A stretch of DNA of 64,000 bases from Apostichopus japonicus. Taxonomy: Eukaryota; Echinodermata; Holothuroidea; Aspidochirotida; Stichopodidae. Below, piece by piece: positions 45,996 to 58,200 of this stretch. The stretch's first letter is position 1; every line of letters starts with the position of its first letter. A program made the position numbers and the translations under genes. The notes beneath the pieces were generated by a model. The model was not told the origin of the DNA, did not search any database, and saw only the letters and a list, made by a program, of their open reading frames with translations. The stretch spans positions 17,038,376-17,102,375 of the forward strand of contig NC_092567.1 of NCBI RefSeq assembly GCF_037975245.1, written 5' to 3'.

Positions 45996-47797
45996 AGAGC
46001 TTCTATTTCGTCAAGAGTGCGCTTGATCGATATCTTGTGCTACAACATGCACGTCTGCAACAGCTGAATGTTTTCTATACATTTTTTAGGATTTTCATGC
46101 TGTTTTTCGTTTAATATACGGTATTCTAAGAATTTCATTGCATCCCTTTTTGTCTTTTTGAAAATTTGACATATTTTTTGACCAATATCAAAGTCTCCAT
46201 TCTCAAATGTTATTTCATTATAATGTCTTGCATGAGGTTTTAATCCATACTGCTTTAATAAAACTAATCATAAACTCGATTCAACTTTGTCTCTCTTTAA
46301 AAATCTTGTGATTTTGAAAGTAGAGGGCGTGTTTTCACCCGCTACACCGTCCCCTTCCTCACCCTGGTTAATCTGGATAGGAACGGAGGGCTGGTTGCAG
46401 AATATCATCTTCACCAAAGGTGTCTTCACCGATGAGATCAATTTCATATAATGGGATACTTTCAGCTATGATTATTATGATAATATCTTTGGATATAAAA
46501 TAATATTTCTTTTAAAATATAATTTTATAATGACATATCACTTAACAAAATAATGGCTACTTTTTATCGACATATATAAATCTGCAATTCTGCATCCTAA
46601 CAGAAAACTGAAAATCAGTAGGAGCTAACATTTATTAGACGATCAGTATAGTGGTAATTCAGAGTTCAATATTCTGGATGTGGTATTTCCGATTCTTAGG
46701 TTAACGAAATATTATTAGTATACCTAGAATAGCAGGGCTTGCGTTTAATACTGATTATACTACTAGTAGAAGTGCTGATAAATAACAGAATTAGGAGGTA
46801 AAGCTATTGGTATAACAAAATCGGATGAAAACTGAAAGTTAAGATATGAATCTATCGGACGTCTCAAATGTTCATAATTGTTTGAATGATTTGTGGTTTG
46901 CTATAAACACAACTTAATATGTCATACTAAAGCATGTGTAATAGAAAAACACTGAAACTTAGATGCCGATCTATAGATGCCGTTCTTAGGTGCCGATGAC
47001 AAATGTCATGCTCCAAATGATTGATAAGGGCAAACTGTTTCTGATGCTTACAGCGATATATATTGCATAACACTCGAATTTGAACTATACTAACAGATTT
47101 TATGGCCCTTTTACAACGCAAGACTAACTGATAGACTCAGTTTTTAGCTCATATTTTAACGATTATAGTATAGAGTACTGTTATTAAATTACTGCAGACA
47201 TAATAGTGGTATCGCTTAGGAATATGAAAATGTAACTAATGGAGAGCTATCAAGAATGATGAATTAAAAATCAACATCACGTTAAGCTTGCAGTTCTGTG
47301 TGATAGAGTGCTTCGCCACAGGAAAATAGTATTAAATGAGGTGACACAACTATTAATTGGAATACAGCGACTTAATTCTTTCCCGACTATATATACGCAT
47401 ACGTATGATATTATAAGAAGATCCATTCGATGTTGGTATTTTCAAAAGAGATATATCACTTATCAACATATGTTATACAGGTGCGTATCCAGGGGGGCGT
47501 TGGGGGCGCGCGCCCCCCGGGTAAGGAAAAGAGGAGAGAAAAAAAGAGAAGACAAAAGGGAAAAAGAGGGAGAAAAAAAAGGAGGAGAGAAAGGAAGGGA
47601 AAAGAAAAAGAAGAAAGAGAGAAAAAGGAGAAAAGGAGGAAGTAGAAGATAAACGCCAAGACCTCGGGAAGAGAAAGAGGAACAGTCATAATTACAGCGC
47701 TGATCCCTATTATATACACAGGGTAGCCAGTGACAGATCGAAGATTACAGAGGGGACGTGCGCCTCACCCTACCCCTTACACCGACAACTCCATTTT
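45996..47797. other. No gene seen; hAT-like end with purine-rich stretch
   Basis: CAGGTGCGTATCCAGGGGGG at 47479 is a hAT-like end. It is followed by a 130-bp GA-rich tract (47520-47650) whose Lys/Arg/Glu-rich open frame is compositional. The rest is AT-rich without ORFs. Confidence 0.5.
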
Positions 47798-48420
47798 TAG
47801 CTCATACCAGCATGCTGGTGTGAGCTATTGTTACAGTGCGGCGTCTATCACTCTATCCGTCAACAATTGGTAAAACCGCTCCCACTCACACAGTATTTAA
47901 TGGAATTTCATGAAACTTGGACACAAGGACCATTGGGTATAGGGCCATCAGAGATGGTCCGAAATTTGGGGTCAATGGTCACCTGTGGGCCGTAATGGGC
48001 CATTTTGTGGAAATACGCAAAATGCTTCTTCTCCTACAGATTCCATGGTACAATGAGGGTTTGTCACGATAGTACTATGGAAGTTTTACCCTCAGGGTGT
48101 TCATGAATTTGAGATCAAAGATCAACTAGGGGTCTTTTGTGGCCCGGGCCGCCGCCCTATATTTTCAAATTGCTCCTGTTCGTACAGTGTATGGCCAGTT
48201 ATAATGAAACTTGGTCACAACGTTCCTCGGGATGAGGGTTATGAGGGGTGTTCGGAAAATTGAGGTCAAATGTCATTTAGGGGGTCATCAGGGGTCATTC
48301 TTTGTAATATTTTCAAATATCTCAATCTCCTCAAGATTTTGATGGATCATATTCAAAGTTGAACTGATGATTGTTGAATTGTGAATGAATAAGATGATGC
48401 CTAATAAGTTTTGGTCAAAA
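47798..48420 (+). repeat. GACCT-rich dispersed repeat with terminal hairpin
   Basis: Begins with the palindromic hairpin AGCTCATACCAGCATGCTGG followed by TGTGAGCT, then GAAACTTGGACACAAGGACC, TGTGGGCCGTAATGGGCC, CTCCTACAGATTCCATGGTA and GGGTGTTCATGAA. The reverse complement is recognisable at 2620-3000. Best-preserved of the three copies in the window. Confidence 0.65.
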
Positions 48421-49259
48421 GTTAATTAATAACAATTAATCCCCATTTTTAAAAAAAATCTGAGCATTCACCTTTTGCCAAAGCTCCTTTAATTTGTCTC
48501 CCAGTCTCTGCAGTGTTTGTTTACATTTGTGGTTAAGCTCTGCAGAGGATGTTAGTGGAATTAAAGCAGGACTGGGAGTTGTTATTAACTGTTGAACTGT
48601 AAGCGTGAGAGCCCTATAGCCAATCAGCACTTGCCAATTCTTAGAAGTCTTTGAGCCTGATGTATGTAGGCAGCCAGCCAAAATTTTGGCAAGGAGTGCT
48701 TCAGTATGGAACGTGAAAAGGGCAACCATATTTCTTTGTCTAAACTAAGTTTGTTGCAGACTAAACTAAAGTTGTTGCTGCTGTTTTACCACGTTGTTGC
48801 TCAAACTCACGTTGTTATTTTAACTTCCGTTGTCTAAACATGCGTCGTTGTCTAAACTTACGTTGTTGCTATCGGCGCTGTTCAAAATTGCTCAACCGCG
48901 TATTGTAAACCAGAATGCAAAATGCATTGAGGTTTCGATGACTTCAGTACACTAGAAAGGTGTTAGTATAAGCAGAACTAGCTGTTACTATAGAAATGGC
49001 CCGAACCACCATTTTGATACATTAAATAAACACAGGTCAGTCTATTGTTCGTGCATGGCTATACACACCTGCACCAAAAACAATAGGGGTCTTGGAGGTC
49101 CAAGTCCATTTGGAGTCACCAAACGCAAACTTGTGGAAACCTTGTTTCATAAGCTACCGTATCTCCCACAGCCAGCCTATCAGATAACATGCGCGTTAGT
49201 ACAACTGATACGAATAGGAGGCAGCACGGTAAACAACTTTTAAAATGTTATACTTATCA
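48421..49259. repeat. Dispersed repeat copy with decayed 18-bp-like units; no gene supported
   Basis: From about 48580 the sequence matches 27550-27710 (GTTGTTATTAACTGTTGAAC, GAAAAGGGCAACC, TTGTCTAAACTAAGTTTGTT) and then decays into GTTGTCTAAAC-type units to 48870. A minus-strand open stretch at 48436-48729 has no convincing start or family. Confidence 0.6.
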
Positions 49260-50051
49260 ATGTTATACAAATCAAGTACAACGTCGAGTGTCTAGACAAA
49301 GTACCAGCATAAAAATACTGCACTTTTAAACTGATTTCATTGAGCACCTCCAACAATGTGTAGAGATAATCTGGGAATGTCGGTAATCAAGTAAAACGAG
49401 TGTCGAGACAAAATGCCAGCATAAAATACTGTTCTTAAAATTGAATTATTGAACCATTACATGATGTCTGGATATGTTGTGAATGTCGGCATTCAAGTAA
49501 ACGAATGACAGTAATATTACTAAAGACAAATGTTTTCGTCCCGATCGAACACCAATTGCGTTTATTATATGACCTATACTTTTACTAGTGTTTATAGTTG
49601 AGAAGATGCGATCTTATCACTGCCTGTACTTTGTGAATGCTCTTTTTTGAAGTGATATTTTTCACGAGAAATGTGAATTTTCAAATTCTGAACAAATAAT
49701 GGGCTTTAAACTTTGAAAAGTGGGGCTTTCGGATATTGTGGGCCGTGACGTAGAATCACCTACAAAAGCAATGATCCACAGGACATGCAATGAGGTCGAA
49801 CATGATGTGTGACTGGTTACAATCTTCAAAAAGGTTATGGATGGGAAAAAAAATATTGGGAAATACTTTGTTCTCAGGCAAAAGTGTACATCTGGTTGGT
49901 CATTTTCAAGCCCGAGAAGTGCCATTTCCGGTGATCTAGGGGGTATTAAAACCTGAAATTTTCTTGTACGCTCCGCGCCAACCGATGGTGGCGCTCCGCT
50001 TAGATAGTAATTCGCGCCCCCCGGGTTAGAAAATCCTGGATACGCCCCTGA
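49260..50051. repeat. Dispersed repeats: inverted relative of 29.1-29.5 kb and copy B of the hAT-like family
   Basis: 49260-49560 matches 29100-29500 in opposite orientation (CAGTAATATTACTAAAGACA, GATGTCTGGA). 49645-50051 closely matches 31000-31376 and ends in CCTGGATACGCCCCTG. Confidence 0.72.
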
Positions 50052-51044
50052 TTATAATCGCAAAATGAAAAGGACCAGTATCAGCATAGAACGCGTCCCA
50101 GATGTATGCTTCAGTTTTTTATGCATTTCTTAAGCTTTTGCAACTTTTACTTTATGTGAATCTAAATTATAGTATAGCTGATTGCAAAACCTGTCTTGAA
50201 TTATTTACAGTTCGTGTTATGTAGGCCTATTTATTTATTTGGCAGTTGGGTGGGGGAGGGGAGAAAGAAACGGCACAACGTCCCTGGGTATCATACTTAG
50301 ATACACAGTGATTCATTGAGTTTCCCCATAAGGCTGCGCTGCATAATCACATTCTATAGGTCGAGAGCTTTCAACACCTACATGCGCCATTTAAGGTCTT
50401 TGGACAGACCACGAATCGATTCCGCCATGATTACTTCTCCCAATTCACAACTTCCACCAACATGTAATCATGGTAGACACATTTTAGAACAGAACTTCTT
50501 GGCGCTATTGAGTGCACGAAGGCTTTAAAACACACGTGGGCCGCCAGCAGTTACGCAACTTACGCTAAATGTCAGCATGTTATCTGATTTGAGTATAATA
50601 TATCAAAAATTATTGTTTGGAAGTATATCGTACGACAATATTAGTAGGAACAGGTACAACTAGTTCGGAAGCGCTGAACACTCCACAATACGAAAAAGAA
50701 TTGGCTATAGGTCGCCTACTGTGAAGAGTTGGTCACATGCACGCATGTTGCCAGGGCATGTGAGTAACATACACGAATTTGCCGCATGCTACGTGCACGT
50801 ATAGGCCTACATGTGGCTTTCTCCACCGTTATCAATCACACGGCAGTTACCCTTTATGTACAATGTTAGGTTACTTTGAATGATATGACCTTGTCACTTG
50901 AGGTATGTGAATGATGATCATATTACAAGTTCAACTGTGTTTATCGAAAGGTTCTCATAGAATATCCACATGTAATGACAAATGTTTCAACGTTTTGTCT
51001 TCTGACTAATATAACCTACCGTACTATGCATTCGAAAGAAATCA
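50052..51044. other. No gene seen
   Basis: An ATG-started open stretch at 50316-50528 shows no recognisable motif. No repeats with clear boundaries. Confidence 0.45.
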
Positions 51045-51052
51045 CCCTAGAC

Positions 51053-53880
51053 CAGGACTGCCCTAACTGATGTGCATGAACCCCCAGGGGTGCGTGAGTC
51101 CATCCCAGGGGGTTCGTGAGCAGTGGCGTAGCCAGACTTTTCCATCGGGGGGGGGGGCAAATGGGGGGGCGAAGGGTCTGATTCAGGTGGGGCAGACTTA
51201 GCTAGTACAAAAGACATACCAAACAGTTTGCATGACAAACTGTGGCAAATCGGGTATTGTGTCAGCAATGTAGGGTACAGATGGTCACTCTAGTTAGCTG
51301 ACGTTTTGTGTAATTTCCACATAGGTATTCTTAACGGTAAAACAGATCACTGAAAAAGTCATCGATAATTCTCTTTAAAAATCTGAATAGACTATGCTCT
51401 TTCTGTCAGTATTCAAAGATGATCAGCATGATATCTGACTTGCCTGGGAGTGTAACCACCCCCCCCCCCCCAATCAACAAAAGATGTTATCATTCCCCAT
51501 TCGGGCCCTTCTTTTGCACTGTCTAGGGCTCACTCAAACAGTCTAGCGAAGGTTAATTGGCCCATTCTGATGACTGTCTGCGAACTTATCGACGAATTCG
51601 TCCACACTTGATCCCCCAGACAGTTCCCTCTCGATAGTGTAAAACTCCGAGATCACTAAGGCGACTGTCTGACATTGTGTTCCGCAGATAGGTTTTGATG
51701 AGCTTCAATGTTGAGAAGCTGCGATCGCATCCAGCAATCGATACCGGAATCGCAATGGCAATTTTACAAAGGCGGAACAGCTCTGCAAAGACATCTTTAT
51801 ATGGCTCCAGGAACGATGTCAGCGACAGAACGTTGGGTGGTGGCGTCTCTCCCGTGTTAGCGAACTTGCGCTGGAGGAGTCTCTGTGCTTGCGGAACCTC
51901 GTGTTTGAGGTCTTCCATGCTCGCATCGAAAACTTGGCCAAACTGTTCGACGCTTTCCATTGAGAAGAACGTATAAAGACTAACGTAGGATGTTCAGTGT
52001 TGAATGTACCAAGAAACACAGCGCGATTGGTCGCGTAGGCGTAGCAAAACTTGTTGTAAGTTTCAGTCAAAATGAAAATTGTTTCTAAATACTGTGATAT
52101 TCATTCTGCCATACACGTCACTCACGTGTGAATCATTTCGGAACACAATCCAGGGATCAGGGATAACCATGTGAACATAAACTGAACGTAGCCTCCGCTT
52201 GTGAGTGCCGCGGAGGCTAACTAGAAGACTTTTTGTTGAAATAAAATCTAATAGCCTATATCATATAGTTGAGTGATGTACAAAAGTCGTACCTATCGAG
52301 ATACTCTTTCACGTTCCATACGCATATGTTGCCATAGTACTACCATACCGTGCATGTGATAAATAACTGAATTATGAAACAGACACAGACCGCATGACTT
52401 TGGTGAAGTTGGTGTACGCATGACAGTATGTCTTGAAGATAAAGAGCTGAGAAAGTAATTGAAAGGTTGGCCAAAGTAATTATTAAAGGAGCGGAATCCA
52501 GGGGGTGGGGGTTTTGGGGATTTAAGCCCCCCTTGAGTTTTCTGAATTAAAAAAATCCTTTTGTACGCGATCCACACAGAGCCCGTATAGATCTACTCTG
52601 GATCGAGTTGAAGATTGTAATTCGAGTGTTTTGGCCCAGGGACACACCCTCCTCTTATGAGGAGTTCGGTTTCCCAGTGTCCTTGCAATTATGACTGTTA
52701 GGGGCCTCTGCAGGGGCACTGATGCTGCCATTTTGGCTGCTATTGGGTTGCCAATTTTAAAAATTTCCTGCGCTCCTCGCCAACCGATGGTGGCGCTTCG
52801 CTTTATAGTTACTACCGTCATTTTAGTACAAGCAAAGGAAGTGTACAAGGAAACCCGACTTATCTACAGGGCTAGGAGGTGTTATTTCTGCTGGTAAGTG
52901 TTATAAGCTGGCCTGCCTTTTCTCAAAATAGTCCCGGCCAACAAATGGTGGGGTCCTGCTTTGATGTCAAACTGTCTGCAACGTTATAATATATTATGTT
53001 TTCTACTGCCCACTCCTGCACAGATGCTAGACAACGTTTAGCAATTGAACACCACTGTTTTATAATCCCCCCCCCACCAAGTCGTGAACCCCTCTAGGCC
53101 CCCTACAAACACACCTACACTCAGTTGGAAAAAAATCTATTCAGTTGGAATATTGGAAATTCTTCACCCCTAATCATCTGATCCTAGCTAGGTCCCTGAT
53201 TGGTTGTCCCCAGATGATTGTGCAACATTATGGATAGGTTTTGAAATAAATTTAACGAGAAATGTGAATTTTAATATTCTGAACAAATAAATGGGCTTGA
53301 AACCTTAAAAAGTGGAACTGACGGGTAATTGTAGGCCGCGACGTAGAATCACCTACAAAAGCAATGATCCACAGGAGATGCGATGAGGTCAAACATGATG
53401 TGGGACGGGTGATTGACAATCTTCAAAAAGGTTATGGACGAAAATAACTATTGGGAAATACTTGGTTCTCAGGCCAAAGTGTACTTCGGGTGGTCATTCT
53501 CATGCTCTGGAAGTGCCATTTCTGGTGATCTGGGGGGGGGGGGGGGGGTATCAAAACCAAAAAAATTCTTGTACGCTCCGCGCGCAGACTGATGGTGGCG
53601 CTCCGCTTAAATAGTAATTAGCGCCACCAAGTTTGAAAATCCTGGATACTTACCTGATCAAACCCCTCCCTTGGCAAAAACCTGGATCCGCCCTGTATTA
53701 TTATTTTGGAAATTCCAGATGACTTCCATTTTGCCTGACACAAAGCAAAGTTAGCATACATTCATGCTTGAAAATTATAGTATAGTAATGGCTTAGATCG
53801 TGTCTCGAAAAGTTAAGGGTTCGTGGATAACTCTGACATCAACAGGGGGTTTGTAGGGGGATAAAGTTAAGGAACCCCTG
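51053..53880. mobile_element. hAT transposon, 2.8 kb, 8-bp target duplication, nested insertions
   Basis: The left end CAGGACTGCCCTAAC and the right end, inverted, CAGGGGTTCCTTAAC are flanked by perfect CCCTAGAC repeats (51045-51052 and 53881-53888). Inside lie a second hAT-like end (CAGTGGCGTAGCCAG, 51121), a minus-strand transposase remnant (51586-51960), and copy C of the dispersed family (53225-53665). This is a host element invaded by other repeats. Confidence 0.82.
51586..51960 (-). pseudogene. hAT transposase C-terminal dimerisation domain
   Basis: An open frame of about 124 residues ends in the hAT C-terminal motif: LCKIAIAIPVSIAGCDRSFS, then TLKLIKTYLRNTM, then DSRLSDLGVLHY. That block is the dimerisation region shared by hAT transposases and ZMYM/ZBED-like relatives. 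No RNase H-like catalytic core or BED finger can be followed upstream, where frames are broken (51960-52070), so the protein is truncated. It may belong to the enclosing 51053-53880 element or to the nested element that starts at 51121. Confidence 0.8.
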
Positions 53881-53888
53881 CCCTAGAC

Positions 53889-54310
53889 TAATATTCAATG
53901 TTTCTTAGCATTGATTAATGTTTTATTTGCTCCGTCTCCCTATACCTTTGCAAAGGGAATCCCGGCGGGGAGCGTTCATTTCGACTTCTACCAATTGTGG
54001 CTATACAAACTATTGTGTTAAAGGAGTGGAAATGAAAACCGCTATAATATGACAACCTATGACCTTTACACAACTAGAAAAATATGCAGAGAACTCTCTC
54101 TCTCTCAAATATAACGACATAATGCAAATAACGACCACCAGCTGCTTCGATGAAAGATATTCTTTCCTTGTTTTTTATATTTTCTTTTAATTTTCTCCCT
54201 TTCTTGTCTTCCGGTAAATCCACTTGGTTATATTTGTTAATCATAGACTCGCATGAGCTCCCTTGATCATGGTTTTAGTTGGCGCGTAAGGTCTGTGACG
54301 ACATTGCGAA
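53889..54310 (+). pseudogene. Diverged second copy of the lengsin-like gene 3' flank
   Basis: Within 54055-54310, TCCACTTGGTTATATTTGTT followed by AATCATAGACT, then TGAGCTCCCTTGATCATG, parallels TTCATTTGGTTATATATGTT, AATCGGTAGACTT and TGAGCTCTTTGATCATG at 44380-44432. A T/C-rich stretch containing TTTTCTT and TTGTCT phrases precedes both. No coding sequence can be found upstream, so only the 3' flank of an old duplicate seems to survive. Confidence 0.5.
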
Positions 54311-54560
54311 TAAGGCTTGAAATGGATGGACTAAAATAACTAAGAACATAACCGAAGGCACGTATAATACATTGACTGTAGCGGACATAGTCATAGTAGA
54401 ACAAAGGTTTTACATTGTAAATGGCTCAATGTATTTCAGCATTTTTTATCAGACCATATACATCAACAGGTAACGAATTCGGTGACTTCCTCTTGGTTGA
54501 AGAAGGTTCTAATTTCCAACGGTAGTAAATACTTTTAAGAAAAAGTCGCCCAGGAAAGAA

Positions 54561-54723
54561 CCATGGGCACGAAACCAAACTACCGAACGACTGATCCGCT
54601 CTCGTCCCCAGTCCCCTTGCATCGGGACTGTGACTGTGTGATGATCGTCGGGTGTGCATCACCATTCCCCTCGAAAGGGAACAGATACTACACATGATCT
54701 TAGCCAAAAGGCCGAGATGCGAT
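54561..54723 (-). ncRNA. U2 snRNA-headed sequence (U2 variant, pseudogene or SINE)
   Basis: Read on the minus strand from 54723, the first 45 nt (to 54679) match the U2 snRNA 5' domain with two changes. They include CTCGGCCTTTTGGCTAAGAT (stem I) and GTGTAGTATCTGTTC, which contains the branch-point-pairing GTAGTA. From there the sequence departs completely from U2: a hairpin TTCCC...GGGAA takes the place of stem IIa, another hairpin AGTCCC...GGGACT follows near 54610, and no Sm site or stem IV is recognisable. It is either a truncated U2 copy joined to other DNA or a U2-headed SINE. The 3' limit is approximate. Confidence 0.6.
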
Positions 54724-55215
54724 AGAAAATAATGTCTAATCTTACTTTCCAATTTACTAGAGATAAAATGTTAATGCAATTATTACTTTAATAATCCTTT
54801 AAAGGCTGTGGAGATAAACCCTGGGTTGGGTTGGTAAGTTTATACTATACAATGAACAGAGAAAAAATAGACACAACAAAGTAGAGATAATTTGAAAGAA
54901 AGGAGAGATGAGAGGATTAAGGGATATATGGAGATAAACTCTTGAGTTAGGTTCGTCAGAAGTTTATACTTATACAGACATAGCCTTCTAAGGAGGCTCA
55001 GTGCAAAGCTCACGAACCAATCCGTCATCCAAAAACCCATGTTGAATCAAAGCACGACAAGTGCGGCTATCTTCTGTACACACTATATCGTCAATCTGGC
55101 AATATCAGCAACTACTAATAAGAAAACAAACCAATACAGCTTTACTTTACCTTAGAATGCCTCTGTTGTAGGTATAGATATTTGATGTATGTGAATCCTC
55201 AAAAGAGAAGAAAAC
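54724..55215. other. Upstream region of the CEPT1/CHPT1-like gene
   Basis: A short direct repeat, GGAGATAAACCCTGGGTTGG (54809) and GGAGATAAACTCTTGAGTTAGG (54930), with downstream TTTATACT phrases, suggests a 120-bp tandem duplication. No TATA box stands out. The 5' UTR of the downstream gene probably begins in the right part. Confidence 0.45.
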
Positions 55216-58200
55216 ATGTCTACCCAAGAAGCCTATAGACCACTAAGCAAGATGATGAGCGATGTATTCGCTTCTGTTGACTTGCTCACAACGTCCCAAT
55301 TAAAACGGTAGGTAGGCGGGTATATAACAAGGTTATCCTAACATACAATAATACGGATAAGATCAGCCTATACATTTAAATGTCTAACGTGACACCGACA
55401 GTGCTATTGCTAACATTACCACTTGATTGGAGCAAGAATGACGTTCTTCCGTATTCACCTGGCCGACGTCAATGAGCACAGGGAAGCATTAAGCCATGTG
55501 GAAAAGTCTACAGTACTCTCTATGATGTAACATTAACACACAAAAAATGAAATATATAGGCCTAGGCTAGGGCATATAGCTACAAGTTCTGGGAGTCTGG
55601 GGAGCCTATGTTAGTGAAAGGCCGTCTAGAATATGAAACAACGTTTGTCATAGACCCATGCAATCCACAGCCTGAGTTGTTATGCTAAGTTATGTGTAGT
55701 TATTTAAGTTAACATATACTATCATGGAATGGGCCTTGGCCTAACTTTAGTCATGTAGTTCTACAGTAGTACTAGGCTATGGTTCTTGATGGACTATCGA
55801 CTAAGTCACAAAAGTTATCCGCATGAGGGAAGTTACTCTGTAGACCTTGTCTAGGATATACCATAACTTAGATGTTTGAAGCATAGAAAATGCTAACAAA
55901 AGTACTTCTTTATGTTCACCACTTTTAATATACTGTTTAAAGTTAAATTGTTTAAGTTTGAAAGCTCACAGGAAATTCAACTGCTTTCTTTCATCATCTG
56001 GAAGATGAATAAGGAGCACTGGTTTGATAGCAATCTCTTGACATTTGTCTATATATAACTAGTGCAGTGCATTTTCTCAATGATTGTTTAGTTTAGCAAG
56101 GGTATCATCCTCTTGTAAGTTTACATAGTACAGATCTTGTTGTAATATTTTAAGACAATTAATTATAATGTCGTTGTGACAGAAACTTTGGCAAAGTGTC
56201 AGGGAGAGTTCTGAACTATCAAAATTTCAGTCTAAAGAACTCAGGTGAACCTCTCAAACAGTGTCAGTACTCCTCTAAAAAGTTTCCATCAATTCAAATG
56301 GAAAGGTTTAACTTGAACAATACAGTAGGCTGTGGATTTTACGCTTACTCTGTGTTGTTGTAAGGCCAATCATTCATCAGTGGGAGATTGAGAAAACAAT
56401 AGAGTATTTGGAACGTCTGTGTGAATCCAGTATTCCGAGCATGAGTGTACGTCTTTCTGCAAATATCTTTCCTTTTTTGGTTCATGAAATGACTTTGTTA
56501 TGTACAGTAAACCCCTGTGACTAGGCATTTTACTGTATGCAAAGGAACGCAATGTTTTACCAAACTCTGTAGATATTGAAATTAAGGATACTGAAGGAAA
56601 TCTTAACTACAAGTCTACAACATGTTTCTCTTTCAGAACAGAACAACGCAAAATAGCCCAAAAATTGGAAGAAGATATCGAATAACACTCTACCTAGTGA
56701 TTTCTAAAATGTTAAGTTCATCATCAGCCCTTTCTCCTCTGTACAGTAGCATTTCAAAGCTTGTCCAAACTGAAGTAAACATGTAGTGGTGCTGCAAATT
56801 CTTTCTAAAACCCCAATTTTAACTTTTAATTTGAAGTAGTCATAGGTCTTCTAGACTAGTTAAGTACTGCTTTTGTAGAAATTCATCGCCATATGACTGT
56901 CTTGGGCTTTAACTAGATTGCTGGGAGGGCTACAAGGCAGTTCAATAGGTCTCAATTATTCACTGTGTAATGCTTAAGCTTGGTCTTGCCATAGACAGCC
57001 CTGGAGTTCCCCCAGCCATTAAACATTGTTTTGTGGCTATTTCAGTCATAGAGCAGGCCTGCAGAGGATCACACAGTCTATCATACAACTTCATGAGCCT
57101 GGTCACTTTTGATGCATGGCGGTGGACTGCTAGTACGTTGTGAACATATATTTTCACAGTGGGAAAAAGGAAAATTGGGGGTCAAAGGTTATATAATTTA
57201 GCAAGGGCCAGGTGGAATACAGTGAAATCAATAACAAAAATTGTATGATCATGATTAAGGTGGTACACATACTGTAGCTTACAAAACTTAGCTGATGAAC
57301 TTACAAACAGCTGAGATCTGAGAGAGAAAAAAAATCAATTTTCACATCCGCATGGAGATATATGCAAAGCTATTTTAAGCCATACAGGCACATCTTGTAG
57401 GGTAATATCCTTTAACAATTTCTGGACTGTCATTCAAGCTACAGGCCTTGTGGCCTACATCACAGTGGTACATGATTAAATCTGTAGGAAAAAAAACTAC
57501 ATACTGTACATGTCACTATTCATAAACAGATCACAGGAACTACAGCGTGCGTGGTAAGCTGTACTGTTATATAATTACTGTACAATATAAACCTTTTCAA
57601 CTTTTGTGGCATCTTTTTACTCTCTCAATACTATTTTTTGGGTCAAACCATATTTAAATTCAAACAACTTCTTTATAGATTTAACCTCCAATATATGAAA
57701 ATAAGCTGCTTTGGGGGAGAATGCTGACTAGGCAAGACAGTTTATCTGTTTGGCTTAAAAGAGCTTTGCATGTATCGCTCCATGAAGATGTGTATTCTGC
57801 TGTGGTGGAATAAAGTTTGAAACATTGTGAAAAAGCCTAAAAGGACATGTATGTTTGTGAGTTATTCTCTCTTAAATCTCTTGATCTGAAAGGGGAACAT
57901 GACAAAGCTAACATGGGTTCTTTTTCTCTGGTGTATTGCTATGTGACACCTTTTTAGTTTACTGCAAATATGTAAACTTGTGTTTGTATACCATTGCAAC
58001 TCACACAACCAACTGTCCTGTGAACCTCCGCCACCCATCACTGCAAAATTATCAGCAAGAAAAATATAACTCAATGACTAAATTGTAATATCTTATTACT
58101 GTAATTCATGTATGATACAATATATATATTATACAAACAATTTTGAATGGACTCCTTGACACTGTCTGTGGTAGAAAAACGGTGTGTACTGTACAGTATT

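Noticed and set aside
47308-47719. Lys/Arg/Glu-rich and Phe/Leu/Ser-rich frames near 47.5 kb
   Set aside because: Caused by a GA-rich tract after a hAT-like end; composition only.
51121-51160. Closing the nested hAT element that starts at 51121 with the end near 53690
   Set aside because: The flanks do not share an 8-bp duplication, so the right end remains unknown.
54679-54723. Functional U2 snRNA gene
   Set aside because: Only the first 45 nt match; Sm site and 3' stem-loops are absent.
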